A DNA stretch of 14,783 nt from an uncultured Corynebacterium sp. (GTDB lineage Bacteria; Actinomycetota; Actinomycetes; Mycobacteriales; Mycobacteriaceae). How positions within the stretch are numbered: position 1 is the first letter of the stretch; each line of letters begins with the position of its first letter. Shown in pieces: positions 1-5,959 of the stretch. The DNA lies in NCBI RefSeq assembly GCF_937999985.1, contig NZ_CALLDG010000166.1, positions 1 through 14,783 of the forward strand, written 5' to 3'. The notes under the pieces were generated by a model that ran no database searches, had not been told where the DNA came from, and saw only the letters and a program-made list of their open reading frames with translations. Both the position numbers and the translations under genes were made by a program.

Positions 1-817
1 GCTCACTGACACCTACTCCCGCCATGGCAGAAGAGTCCAGGTTCAGCATGTCCAGGTGCCTCGAGAGCACGATGGCTACCACGATGACTACCAACACCAC
101 TGGCCCCACTACTTGCGCATCCGCGAGAGTGCGGGCGTAAAGCGACCCCTTAAGCCAGGTCATCGCCGCGCCGGCTTCCGGAGCAGCCTTGACCAACAAC
201 AGTTGAGTCAGCGCGCCCAGACCCACAGAGACCGCTACGCCAGTGAGGGTAAGCCGCACCGGATCCGTTGCTCCTCGGCCCGCGAGCACCAGCACCAGGC
301 CTGCACCCACCAGTGCACCGATAAAAGCCACGGGAGTCAGTGCCTGCGCCGGCAAGGAACCGACACTCAACAGAGCTGCCACGGCAGCCAAGCCCCCTCC
401 TGCGGTGACGCCCACAGTGTCCGGAGCTGCCAGCGGATTACGCAGGGCTAGCTGCAGCAACGCGCCGGAGACCGCCATCGCTGCACCAGCGAGGATTCCC
501 ACGAGCACACGGGGCATCCGGTAGCGCCATATGAGTTTCCCACCGGTGAAGAGGTCGTGGATCGTCTCTGCCGGGGGCTTCATGACGGCGCCGACGCTTA
601 ATCCCAGGACGATCGCGAACGCCAGCAAAGCCAGCAGCGCTGCATACACGGCTATAACGCGGGGCGCGCCGGCATTAGTACGCCGTGGCGCTATAGCAAC
701 TTCCCGCGGCGCCGCAGTATCACCCTGCGGCGCCGCAGTGTCACGCCTCGGCGCTGCAGTTCCCGGCTGGGAAACGCCCCTCCGGAGGATTCGTTTGCGA
801 TTCAGCCTGCGGTTCAT
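1..817 (-). CDS. FecCD-family iron-siderophore ABC permease, partial (C-terminus outside the window)
   Basis: This is a membrane permease subunit of an iron(III)-siderophore-type ABC importer. The frame is open from an ATG at 817 to the window edge, giving about 272 residues. The ATG overlaps the stop of the upstream permease (TGATG), so the two are probably translationally coupled. The first ~52 residues are a basic, Ala/Pro-rich, probably cytosolic extension with heptad repeats. A first TM helix follows (about 54-75). The family motif LQLALRNPLAAPDTVGV, followed by a Gly/Ala-rich helix, is then visible, and further hydrophobic helices follow to the edge. Such permeases usually have 9-10 TM helices in about 330 residues, so the last part is missing here. 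The N-terminal extension is unusual for the family. The substrate cannot be read from the sequence. Partner permease and binding protein lie directly upstream; the ATPase is probably beyond the edge. Confidence 0.9.
   Translation of the reverse strand, partial: MNRRLNRKRILRRGVSQPGTAAPRRDTAAPQGDTAAPREVAIAPRRTNAGAPRVIAVYAALLALLAFAIVLGLSVGAVMKPPAETIHDLFTGGKLIWRYRMPRVLVGILAGAAMAVSGALLQLALRNPLAAPDTVGVTAGGGLAAVAALLSVGSLPAQALTPVAFIGALVGAGLVLVLAGRGATDPVRLTLTGVAVSVGLGALTQLLLVKAAPEAGAAMTWLKGSLYARTLADAQVVGPVVLVVIVVAIVLSRHLDMLNLDSSAMAGVGVSE
698..760 (-). repeat. Three in-frame 21-bp tandem repeats in the permease N-terminus
   Basis: Three 21-bp units at 740-760, 719-739 and 698-718 encode successive heptads GTAAPRR, DTAAPQG and DTAAPRE (register approximate). 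A more diverged fourth copy, VAIAPRR, follows. They lie in the soluble N-terminal extension ahead of the first membrane helix. The near-identity of units two and three suggests recent duplication. Confidence 0.8.
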
Positions 818-1815
818 CAGCGCCCACCTCCTGGTCGCAGCCGATTAATACCCCACAGCAGCAAAGGCACGCCTGCAATGGCAGTAACCACGCCCACTGG
901 AGTCTCCGCCGGCGCCCACAGAGCCTGCGCAACGGAATCCGCCAACAGCAGAACCGCCGCGCCCACCACTGGGGCGATCACTAAGCTCAATCGGTGACGC
1001 GGGCCCGCCACCCGATACGAGACAACCGCCGCCATCAAGCCAAGGAAACCAATGGGTCCAGCAGCCGCAACTGCCGGCGCGATCAACAGCACTGCGCCCA
1101 CCACTGCCAAAATGCGCAGACGGTGGGGGTTCGCGCCGACGGAAGACGAGAGGGCGTCACCAGCAAAAAGAGTATCCAGCCCCCGACCAGCAGCAATGGT
1201 AAACGGCAGAACCACCGCCACCGCAATAATGCAGGGCATTATGTCTGGGAGACGAACCCCACCCAAGCGCCCCGAAAGCCAGGACAGCACGGTCGAAAGC
1301 TGAGCCTCATCGATGACCAAAATGATCGCGGTACACGCCGAGAACAATGCAGAAACGGCTATGCCGAGCAAAATCATCCGCTGCACCGACTGAGCACCAG
1401 TCGGATCCCCCACCGTCACACGCATCCCGATACCTACCGTGATCGCAGCTCCAAGCGCTGCACCACACAACGCCCCCGGCAACACAGCTGCGCCCGACAC
1501 AGATCCCGTGATCGTCGTGCACAGCACAGCGCCGAAAGCCGCACCGGAATTCACGCCGGTGATTTCCGGATCCGCCAGCGGGTTGCCTGTAGCCGTGCGA
1601 AGCAGCACGCCTGCCGCGCCCAAAGCCATGCCGATCACCGTCGCTGCCAAGAGCCGGTCGCGCATGACGGAGTGCATCTCCCCCGCGAGTTCTGGTGCGT
1701 TAGTCGGCACTTCCACGCTGCTCATGCGCCAGACCCATACTGCAAGAATGACAGCCAATCCCAGCGCCAGCAGAATCGCTAGTTGTGTAAGGCGTGGTTT
1801 TAGCCCTCGTTGCAC
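817..1815 (-). CDS. FecCD-family iron-siderophore ABC permease
   Basis: This is the first of two permeases of a siderophore or heme-type iron importer in the cytoplasmic membrane. It has 332 residues, the usual family length, with about nine to ten hydrophobic helices. The family motif NPLADPEITGV is at residues 78-88. GPIGFLGL at 253-260 is the cytoplasmic coupling-loop region. In the family this is normally followed by a Pro-His pair; here the next residues are MAAVVSYR, so the pair is replaced by Ala-Val. The start is a GTG at 1815 with a good ribosome site (GAAGGAAG) five bases upstream. It lies 36 bases after the binding-protein stop and overlaps the second permease by one base, so the three form one operon. 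The two permeases would make a heterodimer like FepD/FepG. The exact substrate is unknown. Confidence 0.93.
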   Translation of the reverse strand: MQRGLKPRLTQLAILLALGLAVILAVWVWRMSSVEVPTNAPELAGEMHSVMRDRLLAATVIGMALGAAGVLLRTATGNPLADPEITGVNSGAAFGAVLCTTITGSVSGAAVLPGALCGAALGAAITVGIGMRVTVGDPTGAQSVQRMILLGIAVSALFSACTAIILVIDEAQLSTVLSWLSGRLGGVRLPDIMPCIIAVAVVLPFTIAAGRGLDTLFAGDALSSSVGANPHRLRILAVVGAVLLIAPAVAAAGPIGFLGLMAAVVSYRVAGPRHRLSLVIAPVVGAAVLLLADSVAQALWAPAETPVGVVTAIAGVPLLLWGINRLRPGGGR

Positions 1816-1836
1816 TTAACTTCCTTCGGTCGTAAA

Positions 1837-1850
1837 CGCACGAAGGTGCG
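1837..1850 (-). other. Intercistronic hairpin between binding protein and permease
   Basis: CGCAC and GTGCG arms (5 bp) enclose a four-base loop right after the binding-protein stop and just ahead of the permease ribosome site. No long T-run follows. It is more likely to set mRNA stability or the excess of binding protein over permease than to be a full terminator. Function is inferred. Confidence 0.4.
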
Positions 1851-1851
1851 C

Positions 1852-2748
1852 CTACTTACGAGCGTTCTCCGTTTCAATGATCTGATCCAGCATTGCCTCT
1901 GCGGCCAGCGGGCCACGAGAACGGGACCAGGTGTCCTGCTCCACGTCCACGATGTCCTTCACCACATCCTTATATGGGCTGGACTTAAAGCCCTCGATGT
2001 CGTTGTACAGGTACATCCGGTCCAGCTTCATTGAGGGGAGCTTATCACCCGTCATTTCGGCAACGTCAGTCTTGGACTCGATAGCGGTACGGGAACCGTC
2101 GTAGCCGTAGACGTAGCCGGCGTCAGAAAGAAGAGAGCCTGCAAAGGAATCCTTGATCCAGGTGTAGAGAGTGCCCTTCGACCATCCGACCAGCGCTGCA
2201 CGAGTGTTCGGCTTGACGAGCTTCTTTGCCTCTTCGACCTTGTCTTCGATACGCTTGCGCACTTCCTTAGCTTTATCTTCCTTGCCCAGCTTCTTTGCGA
2301 TGTCATCCATGGAGTCAAGGACGTCGGTGTAGCTGGCGTCGCTGTAGGACTTCGTCTCTGCAATTTCCTCCAGCTGCGGCATGATCGATTCCTGCCGCGT
2401 TGGGCTAGCGAGGATCAGATCGGGCTCAAGAGACTGAATGACCTCCAGGTTCGGCTGCTTTGCCTGTCCAACCGATTCGATGCCCTCGAGCTTGCCCTCC
2501 AGAGTCTTCGGCCCGGCGGACTTGCCGATCTCTACAATGCCGACAGGCTTTACGCCCAGCGCCTCGAGGATTTCCTCATATCGCCAGTCCAACGCGACCA
2601 CCCTTGGCTCGCCGTCTTTACCGCCTCCACCGTTGTTACCGTCACCGGCGCCACAGGCAACAAGGGCCGTGGCGCCGAGAATCGTCGCGACGAGGAGAGC
2701 CAGGGCGCGACGTAAAGAGCCGCGCTGAGAGTTTCGAGAATTCATCAT
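1852..2748 (-). CDS. Iron-siderophore-type ABC transporter substrate-binding lipoprotein
   Basis: This is a periplasmic-binding-protein-fold lipoprotein that captures an iron complex outside the membrane and delivers it to the two permeases downstream. The chosen start (ATG 2748, 298 residues) opens a clear signal peptide: Arg-rich residues 5-14, a hydrophobic core at 15-28, and lipobox LVAC with the lipidated Cys at 32. A Gly/Asn-rich linker follows, then the two-lobe domain beginning VVALDWRYEEILEALG, with PDLILASPT typical of the FecB/FepB-type family. A Lys/Glu-rich helix around the middle is the inter-lobe helix. The open frame extends upstream to 2859, but that extension crosses the operators and would bury the signal peptide. 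There is no convincing ribosome site at 2748. The promoter -10 sits seven bases upstream, so the mRNA is probably leaderless. The ligand (siderophore, heme or citrate) is not identifiable. Confidence 0.9.
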   Translation of the reverse strand: MMNSRNSQRGSLRRALALLVATILGATALVACGAGDGNNGGGGKDGEPRVVALDWRYEEILEALGVKPVGIVEIGKSAGPKTLEGKLEGIESVGQAKQPNLEVIQSLEPDLILASPTRQESIMPQLEEIAETKSYSDASYTDVLDSMDDIAKKLGKEDKAKEVRKRIEDKVEEAKKLVKPNTRAALVGWSKGTLYTWIKDSFAGSLLSDAGYVYGYDGSRTAIESKTDVAEMTGDKLPSMKLDRMYLYNDIEGFKSSPYKDVVKDIVDVEQDTWSRSRGPLAAEAMLDQIIETENARK

Positions 2749-2755
2749 TCCGCAG

Positions 2756-2785
2756 ACACTACCAGACTTAGGTTCACCTAAGCAA
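2756..2785 (-). promoter_or_regulatory. Promoter of the iron-importer operon
   Basis: Read on the minus strand, a -35-like TTGCTT (2785-2780), an 18-bp spacer and a -10-like TAGTGT (2761-2756) are followed by seven bases and the ATG at 2748. That places the transcription start at or within a base or two of the start codon. The spacer contains one of the DtxR-like palindromes, which fits iron repression. Inferred from sequence only. Confidence 0.55.
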
Positions 2786-2801
2786 GGTAAACCTACCTTG
2801 C
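2767..2801. promoter_or_regulatory. Pair of DtxR-like operator palindromes
   Basis: CTTAGGTTCACCTAAG (2767-2782) is a palindrome apart from its two central bases. The 19 bases from 2768 match the DtxR consensus TWAGGTTAGSCTAACCTWA, as I recall it, at 14 positions. A second inverted repeat has 8-bp arms GCAAGGTA and TACCTTGC (2782-2801). Both contain AGGTNNACCT cores whose starts are 15 bp apart. They cover the -35 and spacer of the importer promoter. DtxR is the iron-dependent repressor of corynebacteria, so repression in iron-rich cells is the likely role. Confidence 0.65.
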
Positions 2802-2836
2802 CAGGTCTAGGGCGATTGCCGAGATTCTTCCCACCT

Positions 2837-2950
2837 GTTAGCGAATGTTGCTGCCCCACCGTTGGCGCACGTTGCTTTCTCGGCCACTAGCAGACGTTGT
2901 TCCCCCACCGTTAGTGCACATTGCTGTCCCAACCGCTAGCAGACGTTCTG
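2837..2950. repeat. Five degenerate 24/25-bp tandem repeats
   Basis: Units begin at 2837, 2861, 2886, 2910 and 2935 (spacing 24, 25, 24, 25). On the minus strand the consensus is close to AACGTGCGCTAACGGTGGGG plus a short tail. The first unit in the minus direction contains the last codons and the TAG stop of the CDF exporter gene. The rest fill the gap up to the importer operators. There are no unique spacers, so it is not a CRISPR array. Function unknown. Confidence 0.75.
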
Positions 2951-4084
2951 CGGACCCTCGTGGTCGGCGTGGCTGGCGCGCTCCACCTGAATGGTGGCGT
3001 GCGCGATCCCCCGCTCCTGCAGCGCGGCCTGTGCAGCACACAGCACCGCGGCCGGATCGCGCCCTTCCGGAACCACCAAGTGCACGGAAGCCAACGCGCT
3101 CGTGCCATCCAGCGACCACAGGTGGAGATCGTGCACGTCCAGCACGCCGTCGACCTGTCGCAGCAAAGCATCAACCTCAGCGGGCTGGTAGCCCGGAGGC
3201 GCCTGCTCGAGCAGAATGCGCAAGGCCTGCATCATCAGCTGCCAGGCGCGCGGCAACACCAGTGCGGCAATCACCAGCGAGGCGATAACATCCGCATACT
3301 GCCAGCCGGTCAGAATGATCACGCCACCCGCCACTAGCACCGCGACGGAACCCAACATATCCGCCAGCACGTGCAGGAATGCACCCTGGACATTGACGGA
3401 ATGCTCCCGCTGGCGGTTCAAGATCCACGCGGAAATGATGTTGGCTAGCAGGCCGATCACCGCGACGATCATCATCGGGCCGGCCATAATCTCCACCGGC
3501 TCGCTGAGGCGCTGGAACGCCTCGACCACGATCCAAGCGGAGATTCCCAACACGGTGACCGCATTAACAAGCGCGGCGAGCACCTCCACCCGCCGATAGC
3601 CGAATGTCGCTTGCGCGGTTGCGGACCTGCGGCCGATGAAAATGGCGACGACCGCAATGATTAGGCCGGCGGCGTCCGAAAGCATGTGCATCGCATCGGC
3701 GAGCAACGCGACGGAGCCGGTGATCAGGCCGCCGATCAGCTCTGCAAAGAAAACTGTGCCAGTGACGCCAAGCACGATGAGCAGCGCGCGCAACGGGGCA
3801 TCCGTCGGCGCAGAGTGCGAATGCCCGTGGGAGTGTGCGTGGCCGAAGTCGTGCGAATGTGCATGGCCGTGCGAACGCCCGCGCGAACGCCCGGGCGAAC
3901 GCCCGCGACTACCCTCAGACGCGCCGGCCGGCGGAGGCGCAGGTGCGCCAGCGGTCGCGTTCGTGTCGCCAGCGGTCGACGCGGACGCGGCGCCGGCGCT
4001 GAAACGCGCAGAACCGTGGCGGTGCACGTCGGCACCACCACGGTCCTGTGGTTGTTGCTGAGCTGCGCTTGCGGGGTCGTTCAT
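2936..4084 (-). CDS. CDF-family cation efflux protein, probably zinc exporter
   Basis: This is a cation-diffusion-facilitator proton antiporter expected to export Zn2+ or a similar divalent metal across the cytoplasmic membrane. It has 382 residues. Residues 1-70 are low-complexity (Ala/Pro/Gly, then Arg-Gly-Ser repeats). Residues 71-90 are His-rich, with alternating His. A six-helix membrane domain spans about 97-295 and a ferredoxin-like cytosolic domain follows, with HDLHLWSLDG at 318-327. The metal-site motifs are HMLSD (His133, Asp137) in TM2 and HVLAD (His238, Asp242) in TM5; the HD-HD pattern is typical of zinc transporters. The start at 4084 has a -10 element six bases upstream, suggesting a leaderless mRNA, although a GAGGG sits there too. 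The stop lies inside a tandem repeat. The metal is inferred, not shown. Confidence 0.92.
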   Translation of the reverse strand: MNDPASAAQQQPQDRGGADVHRHGSARFSAGAASASTAGDTNATAGAPAPPPAGASEGSRGRSPGRSRGRSHGHAHSHDFGHAHSHGHSHSAPTDAPLRALLIVLGVTGTVFFAELIGGLITGSVALLADAMHMLSDAAGLIIAVVAIFIGRRSATAQATFGYRRVEVLAALVNAVTVLGISAWIVVEAFQRLSEPVEIMAGPMMIVAVIGLLANIISAWILNRQREHSVNVQGAFLHVLADMLGSVAVLVAGGVIILTGWQYADVIASLVIAALVLPRAWQLMMQALRILLEQAPPGYQPAEVDALLRQVDGVLDVHDLHLWSLDGTSALASVHLVVPEGRDPAAVLCAAQAALQERGIAHATIQVERASHADHEGPQNVC

Positions 4085-4090
4085 ACCCTC

Positions 4091-4120
4091 ACTTTAGGCA
4101 GCCACATCCTTTATTGACAA
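4091..4120 (-). promoter_or_regulatory. Promoter of the CDF exporter gene
   Basis: On the minus strand TTGTCA (4120-4115), an 18-bp spacer and TAAAGT (4096-4091) precede the ATG at 4084 by six bases. The start of transcription is therefore expected at about the start codon. No clear metal-regulator palindrome was seen nearby. Confidence 0.55.
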
Positions 4121-4127
4121 CTTACTG

Positions 4128-4187
4128 AAAACAAAGGCGGGGAGCCAAAACGGCTCGCCATTGGCGACCGCTACATGGGCTCCCCGC
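4128..4187 (-). terminator. Rho-independent terminator of ilvBNC, with a nested hairpin
   Basis: A perfect 10-bp stem (GCGGGGAGCC at 4137-4146 with GGCTCCCCGC at 4178-4187) closes a 31-base loop. That loop contains its own 6-bp hairpin, TCGCCA/TGGCGA. On the minus strand the stem is followed by CTTTGTTTT. It lies 71 bases beyond the ilvC stop and ends just before the CDF promoter, so it separates the two transcripts. Confidence 0.8.
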
Positions 4188-4257
4188 TAAACAGATTCCA
4201 AATTCAGAATCCATAAACTTGGAAATCTAAAGCATTCAGTTATTCAGCCAGACCGCT

Positions 4258-5274
4258 TTAAGCAGTCTCGGCGCGAGCGTCGACCTTGACCCAGCTCATC
4301 AGGTCGCGCAGCTTGGCTCCGGTCTTCTCGATCTGGTGATCGTTGTAGGAAGCGCGCAGCTCCTCCAGCTCCTTGTTGCCACCCTCAACGTTGGCAACCA
4401 GGCGCTTGGTGAAGGTGCCGTCCTGAATGTCGGTCAGAATGTCCTTCATACGCTTCTTGGTGTCCGCGTCGATGACGCGCGGGCCGGACAGGTAGCCACC
4501 GAACTCTGCCGTGTCAGACACGGAGTAGTTCATGTTGCCGATGCCACCCTCGAACATCAGGTCCACGATCAGCTTCATCTCGTGCAGGCACTCGAAGTAG
4601 GCCATCTCCGGCTCGTAGCCAGCCTCGACCAGAACTTCGAAACCGGTCTTGATCAGTTCTTCGGTGCCACCACACAGAACGGCCTGCTCGCCGAACAGGT
4701 CGGTAACGGTCTCTGCCTCGAAGGTCGTCGGGATCACTCCGGCGCGCGCACCACCGATGGCAGCTGCGTAAGATAGCGCCAGGTCGCGGCCGTTGTTCTT
4801 CGGGTCCTGCTCAACGGCGATCAGGCACGGAACACCCTTGCCGTCGACGAACTGGCGGCGAACCAGGTGGCCCGGACCCTTCGGGGCAACCATGCCGATG
4901 ATGATGTTGTCGGCCGGCTCGATCAGCTTGAAGTGGATGTTCAGGCCGTGGCCGAAGAACAACGCGTCGCCGTCGTTCAGGTTCGGCTCGATATCCTCGG
5001 CGAAGATCTTCGCCTGGGAGGTGTCCGGAGCCAGCAGCATGATCACGTCTGCCCACTCCGCAGCCTCTGCGTTGGTCTTCACGGTGAAGCCAGCTTCCTC
5101 AGCCTTGGCGCGGGACTTGGAGCCCTCACGCAGGCCGATGACGACCTCCACGCCGGACTCACGCAGGTTCTGGGCGTGTGCGTGGCCCTGGGAGCCGTAG
5201 CCGATGATGGCTACCTTGCGGCCCTGGATGATGGACAGATCAGCGTCGTCGTCGTAAAAAACATCAATTGCCAT
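4258..5274 (-). CDS. ilvC: Ketol-acid reductoisomerase, class I
   Basis: This enzyme converts 2-acetolactate (or 2-aceto-2-hydroxybutyrate) to the dihydroxy acid by Mg2+-dependent alkyl shift and NADPH reduction, the second common step of valine, leucine and isoleucine synthesis in the cytosol. The length of 338 residues is that of class I enzymes. The N-terminal Rossmann domain shows the dinucleotide motif GYGSQGHAHAQNLRESG. VAPKGPGH and the C-terminal knotted domain follow, with the metal-ligand segments TDLFGEQAVLCGG and ECLHEMKLIVDLM. The ATG at 5274 has a ribosome site (AAGGAAG) and the usual MAIDVFYDDDADL opening. It is the last gene of ilvBNC, 166 bases after ilvN. A -10-like element in that gap suggests an additional promoter of its own, as I recall being reported for C. 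glutamicum. Confidence 0.98.
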   Translation of the reverse strand: MAIDVFYDDDADLSIIQGRKVAIIGYGSQGHAHAQNLRESGVEVVIGLREGSKSRAKAEEAGFTVKTNAEAAEWADVIMLLAPDTSQAKIFAEDIEPNLNDGDALFFGHGLNIHFKLIEPADNIIIGMVAPKGPGHLVRRQFVDGKGVPCLIAVEQDPKNNGRDLALSYAAAIGGARAGVIPTTFEAETVTDLFGEQAVLCGGTEELIKTGFEVLVEAGYEPEMAYFECLHEMKLIVDLMFEGGIGNMNYSVSDTAEFGGYLSGPRVIDADTKKRMKDILTDIQDGTFTKRLVANVEGGNKELEELRASYNDHQIEKTGAKLRDLMSWVKVDARAETA

Positions 5275-5303
5275 GGGGAGCTTCCTTTCGTTGACTATCT
5301 ACC

Positions 5304-5309
5304 TTTATA
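5304..5309 (-). promoter_or_regulatory. Extended -10 of a probable ilvC promoter
   Basis: On the minus strand TGCTATAAAG carries an extended -10 (TATAAA, 5309-5304) 29 bases upstream of the ilvC ATG, which would give a 5' UTR of about 24 bases holding the ribosome site. No good -35 is visible. A direct repeat GTGAACT (5351-5357 and 5360-5366) lies about 40 bp further upstream and could be an activator site; this is speculative. Confidence 0.4.
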
Positions 5310-5397
5310 GCAGACTTTATTTCATTTGGTGAGACTTTGGCGTCCACATAGTGAACTCCGTGAACTATTGCGGGGCTGCTGCCCTCTTTCGTAGGTA

Positions 5398-5432
5398 GTG
5401 ACGCCCACCCGGCTGCAAGCTGAAGGCGTCAC
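5398..5432 (-). other. Hairpin just after ilvN
   Basis: Perfect 8-bp arms GTGACGCC (5398-5405) and GGCGTCAC (5425-5432) flank a 19-base loop, eight bases beyond the ilvN stop. No T-run follows on the minus strand, so it is more likely an mRNA-stability or partial-termination element than a full terminator. It could help set the ratio of ilvBN to ilvC message. Confidence 0.45.
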
Positions 5433-5440
5433 CAAAGAAC

Positions 5441-5959
5441 CTAGAGATTCGCCGGGTACATGGCGCGAGGACCGCGACTGATCGCAGTCGGCGACGCCTC
5501 GACAAGCTCGCGAATACCGAACGGCTCCAAAACGTCCAGCAGAGCCTGCAGCTTCGACGGCGTGCCGGTGCATTCGATGATCACCGACTCCGGACCGACG
5601 TCCACCACATGTGCGCGGAACAGCTTCGCGGACTCCACCACCTGAGTGCGGTTGGCGTTGTCAGCGGAGACCTTCACCATCATCAGGCCGCGGGAGACGA
5701 TTGAATCCGGGTCGTGGCGCGTGACCTTAATAACGGGGATCAGCTTGTTCAGCTGCTTGGTGATCTGCTCCACCACGTGATCCTCGCCCTCGACGATGAT
5801 GGTGATGCGGTTGATGCCCTCGACCTCCGTGCGACCAGAGCTGATCGACAGGATATTAAACGCGCGGCGGGTAAACATGCCGGAGATACGCGAGATGATG
5901 CCGTCGACGTCCTCACACAGGACGGACAGGGTGTGGACCTGTACCTTGTTCGTGCTCAT
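5441..5959 (-). CDS. ilvN: Acetolactate synthase small (regulatory) subunit
   Basis: This is the regulatory subunit of acetohydroxyacid synthase. It binds branched-chain amino acids through ACT domains, stimulates IlvB and confers feedback inhibition. It has 172 residues, which I recall as the C. glutamicum length. An N-terminal ACT domain starts at VHTLSVLCEDVDGIISRISG, with the conserved GMFTRRAFNI stretch and the strand ending at RITIIVEG. The C-terminal AHAS domain follows (LMMVKVSADNANR to RGPRAMYPANL). The ATG at 5959 overlaps the ilvB stop by one base (TAATG), so the subunits are translationally coupled. The valine-binding region of the ACT domain looks intact, so normal feedback sensitivity is expected; this is inference from the family. 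Confidence 0.97.
   Translation of the reverse strand: MSTNKVQVHTLSVLCEDVDGIISRISGMFTRRAFNILSISSGRTEVEGINRITIIVEGEDHVVEQITKQLNKLIPVIKVTRHDPDSIVSRGLMMVKVSADNANRTQVVESAKLFRAHVVDVGPESVIIECTGTPSKLQALLDVLEPFGIRELVEASPTAISRGPRAMYPANL

Noticed and set aside
994..1782. 262-codon plus-strand open frame
   Set aside because: It is opposite the FecCD permease and rich in Arg/His/Gln, as expected for an antisense frame of a membrane protein.
2749..2859. Upstream extension of the binding-protein frame
   Set aside because: It would put 37 residues ahead of a clear lipoprotein signal peptide and cross the promoter and operators.
2837..2950. CRISPR-like array
   Set aside because: Units are degenerate and directly adjacent, with no unique spacers of constant length, and no cas genes are present.
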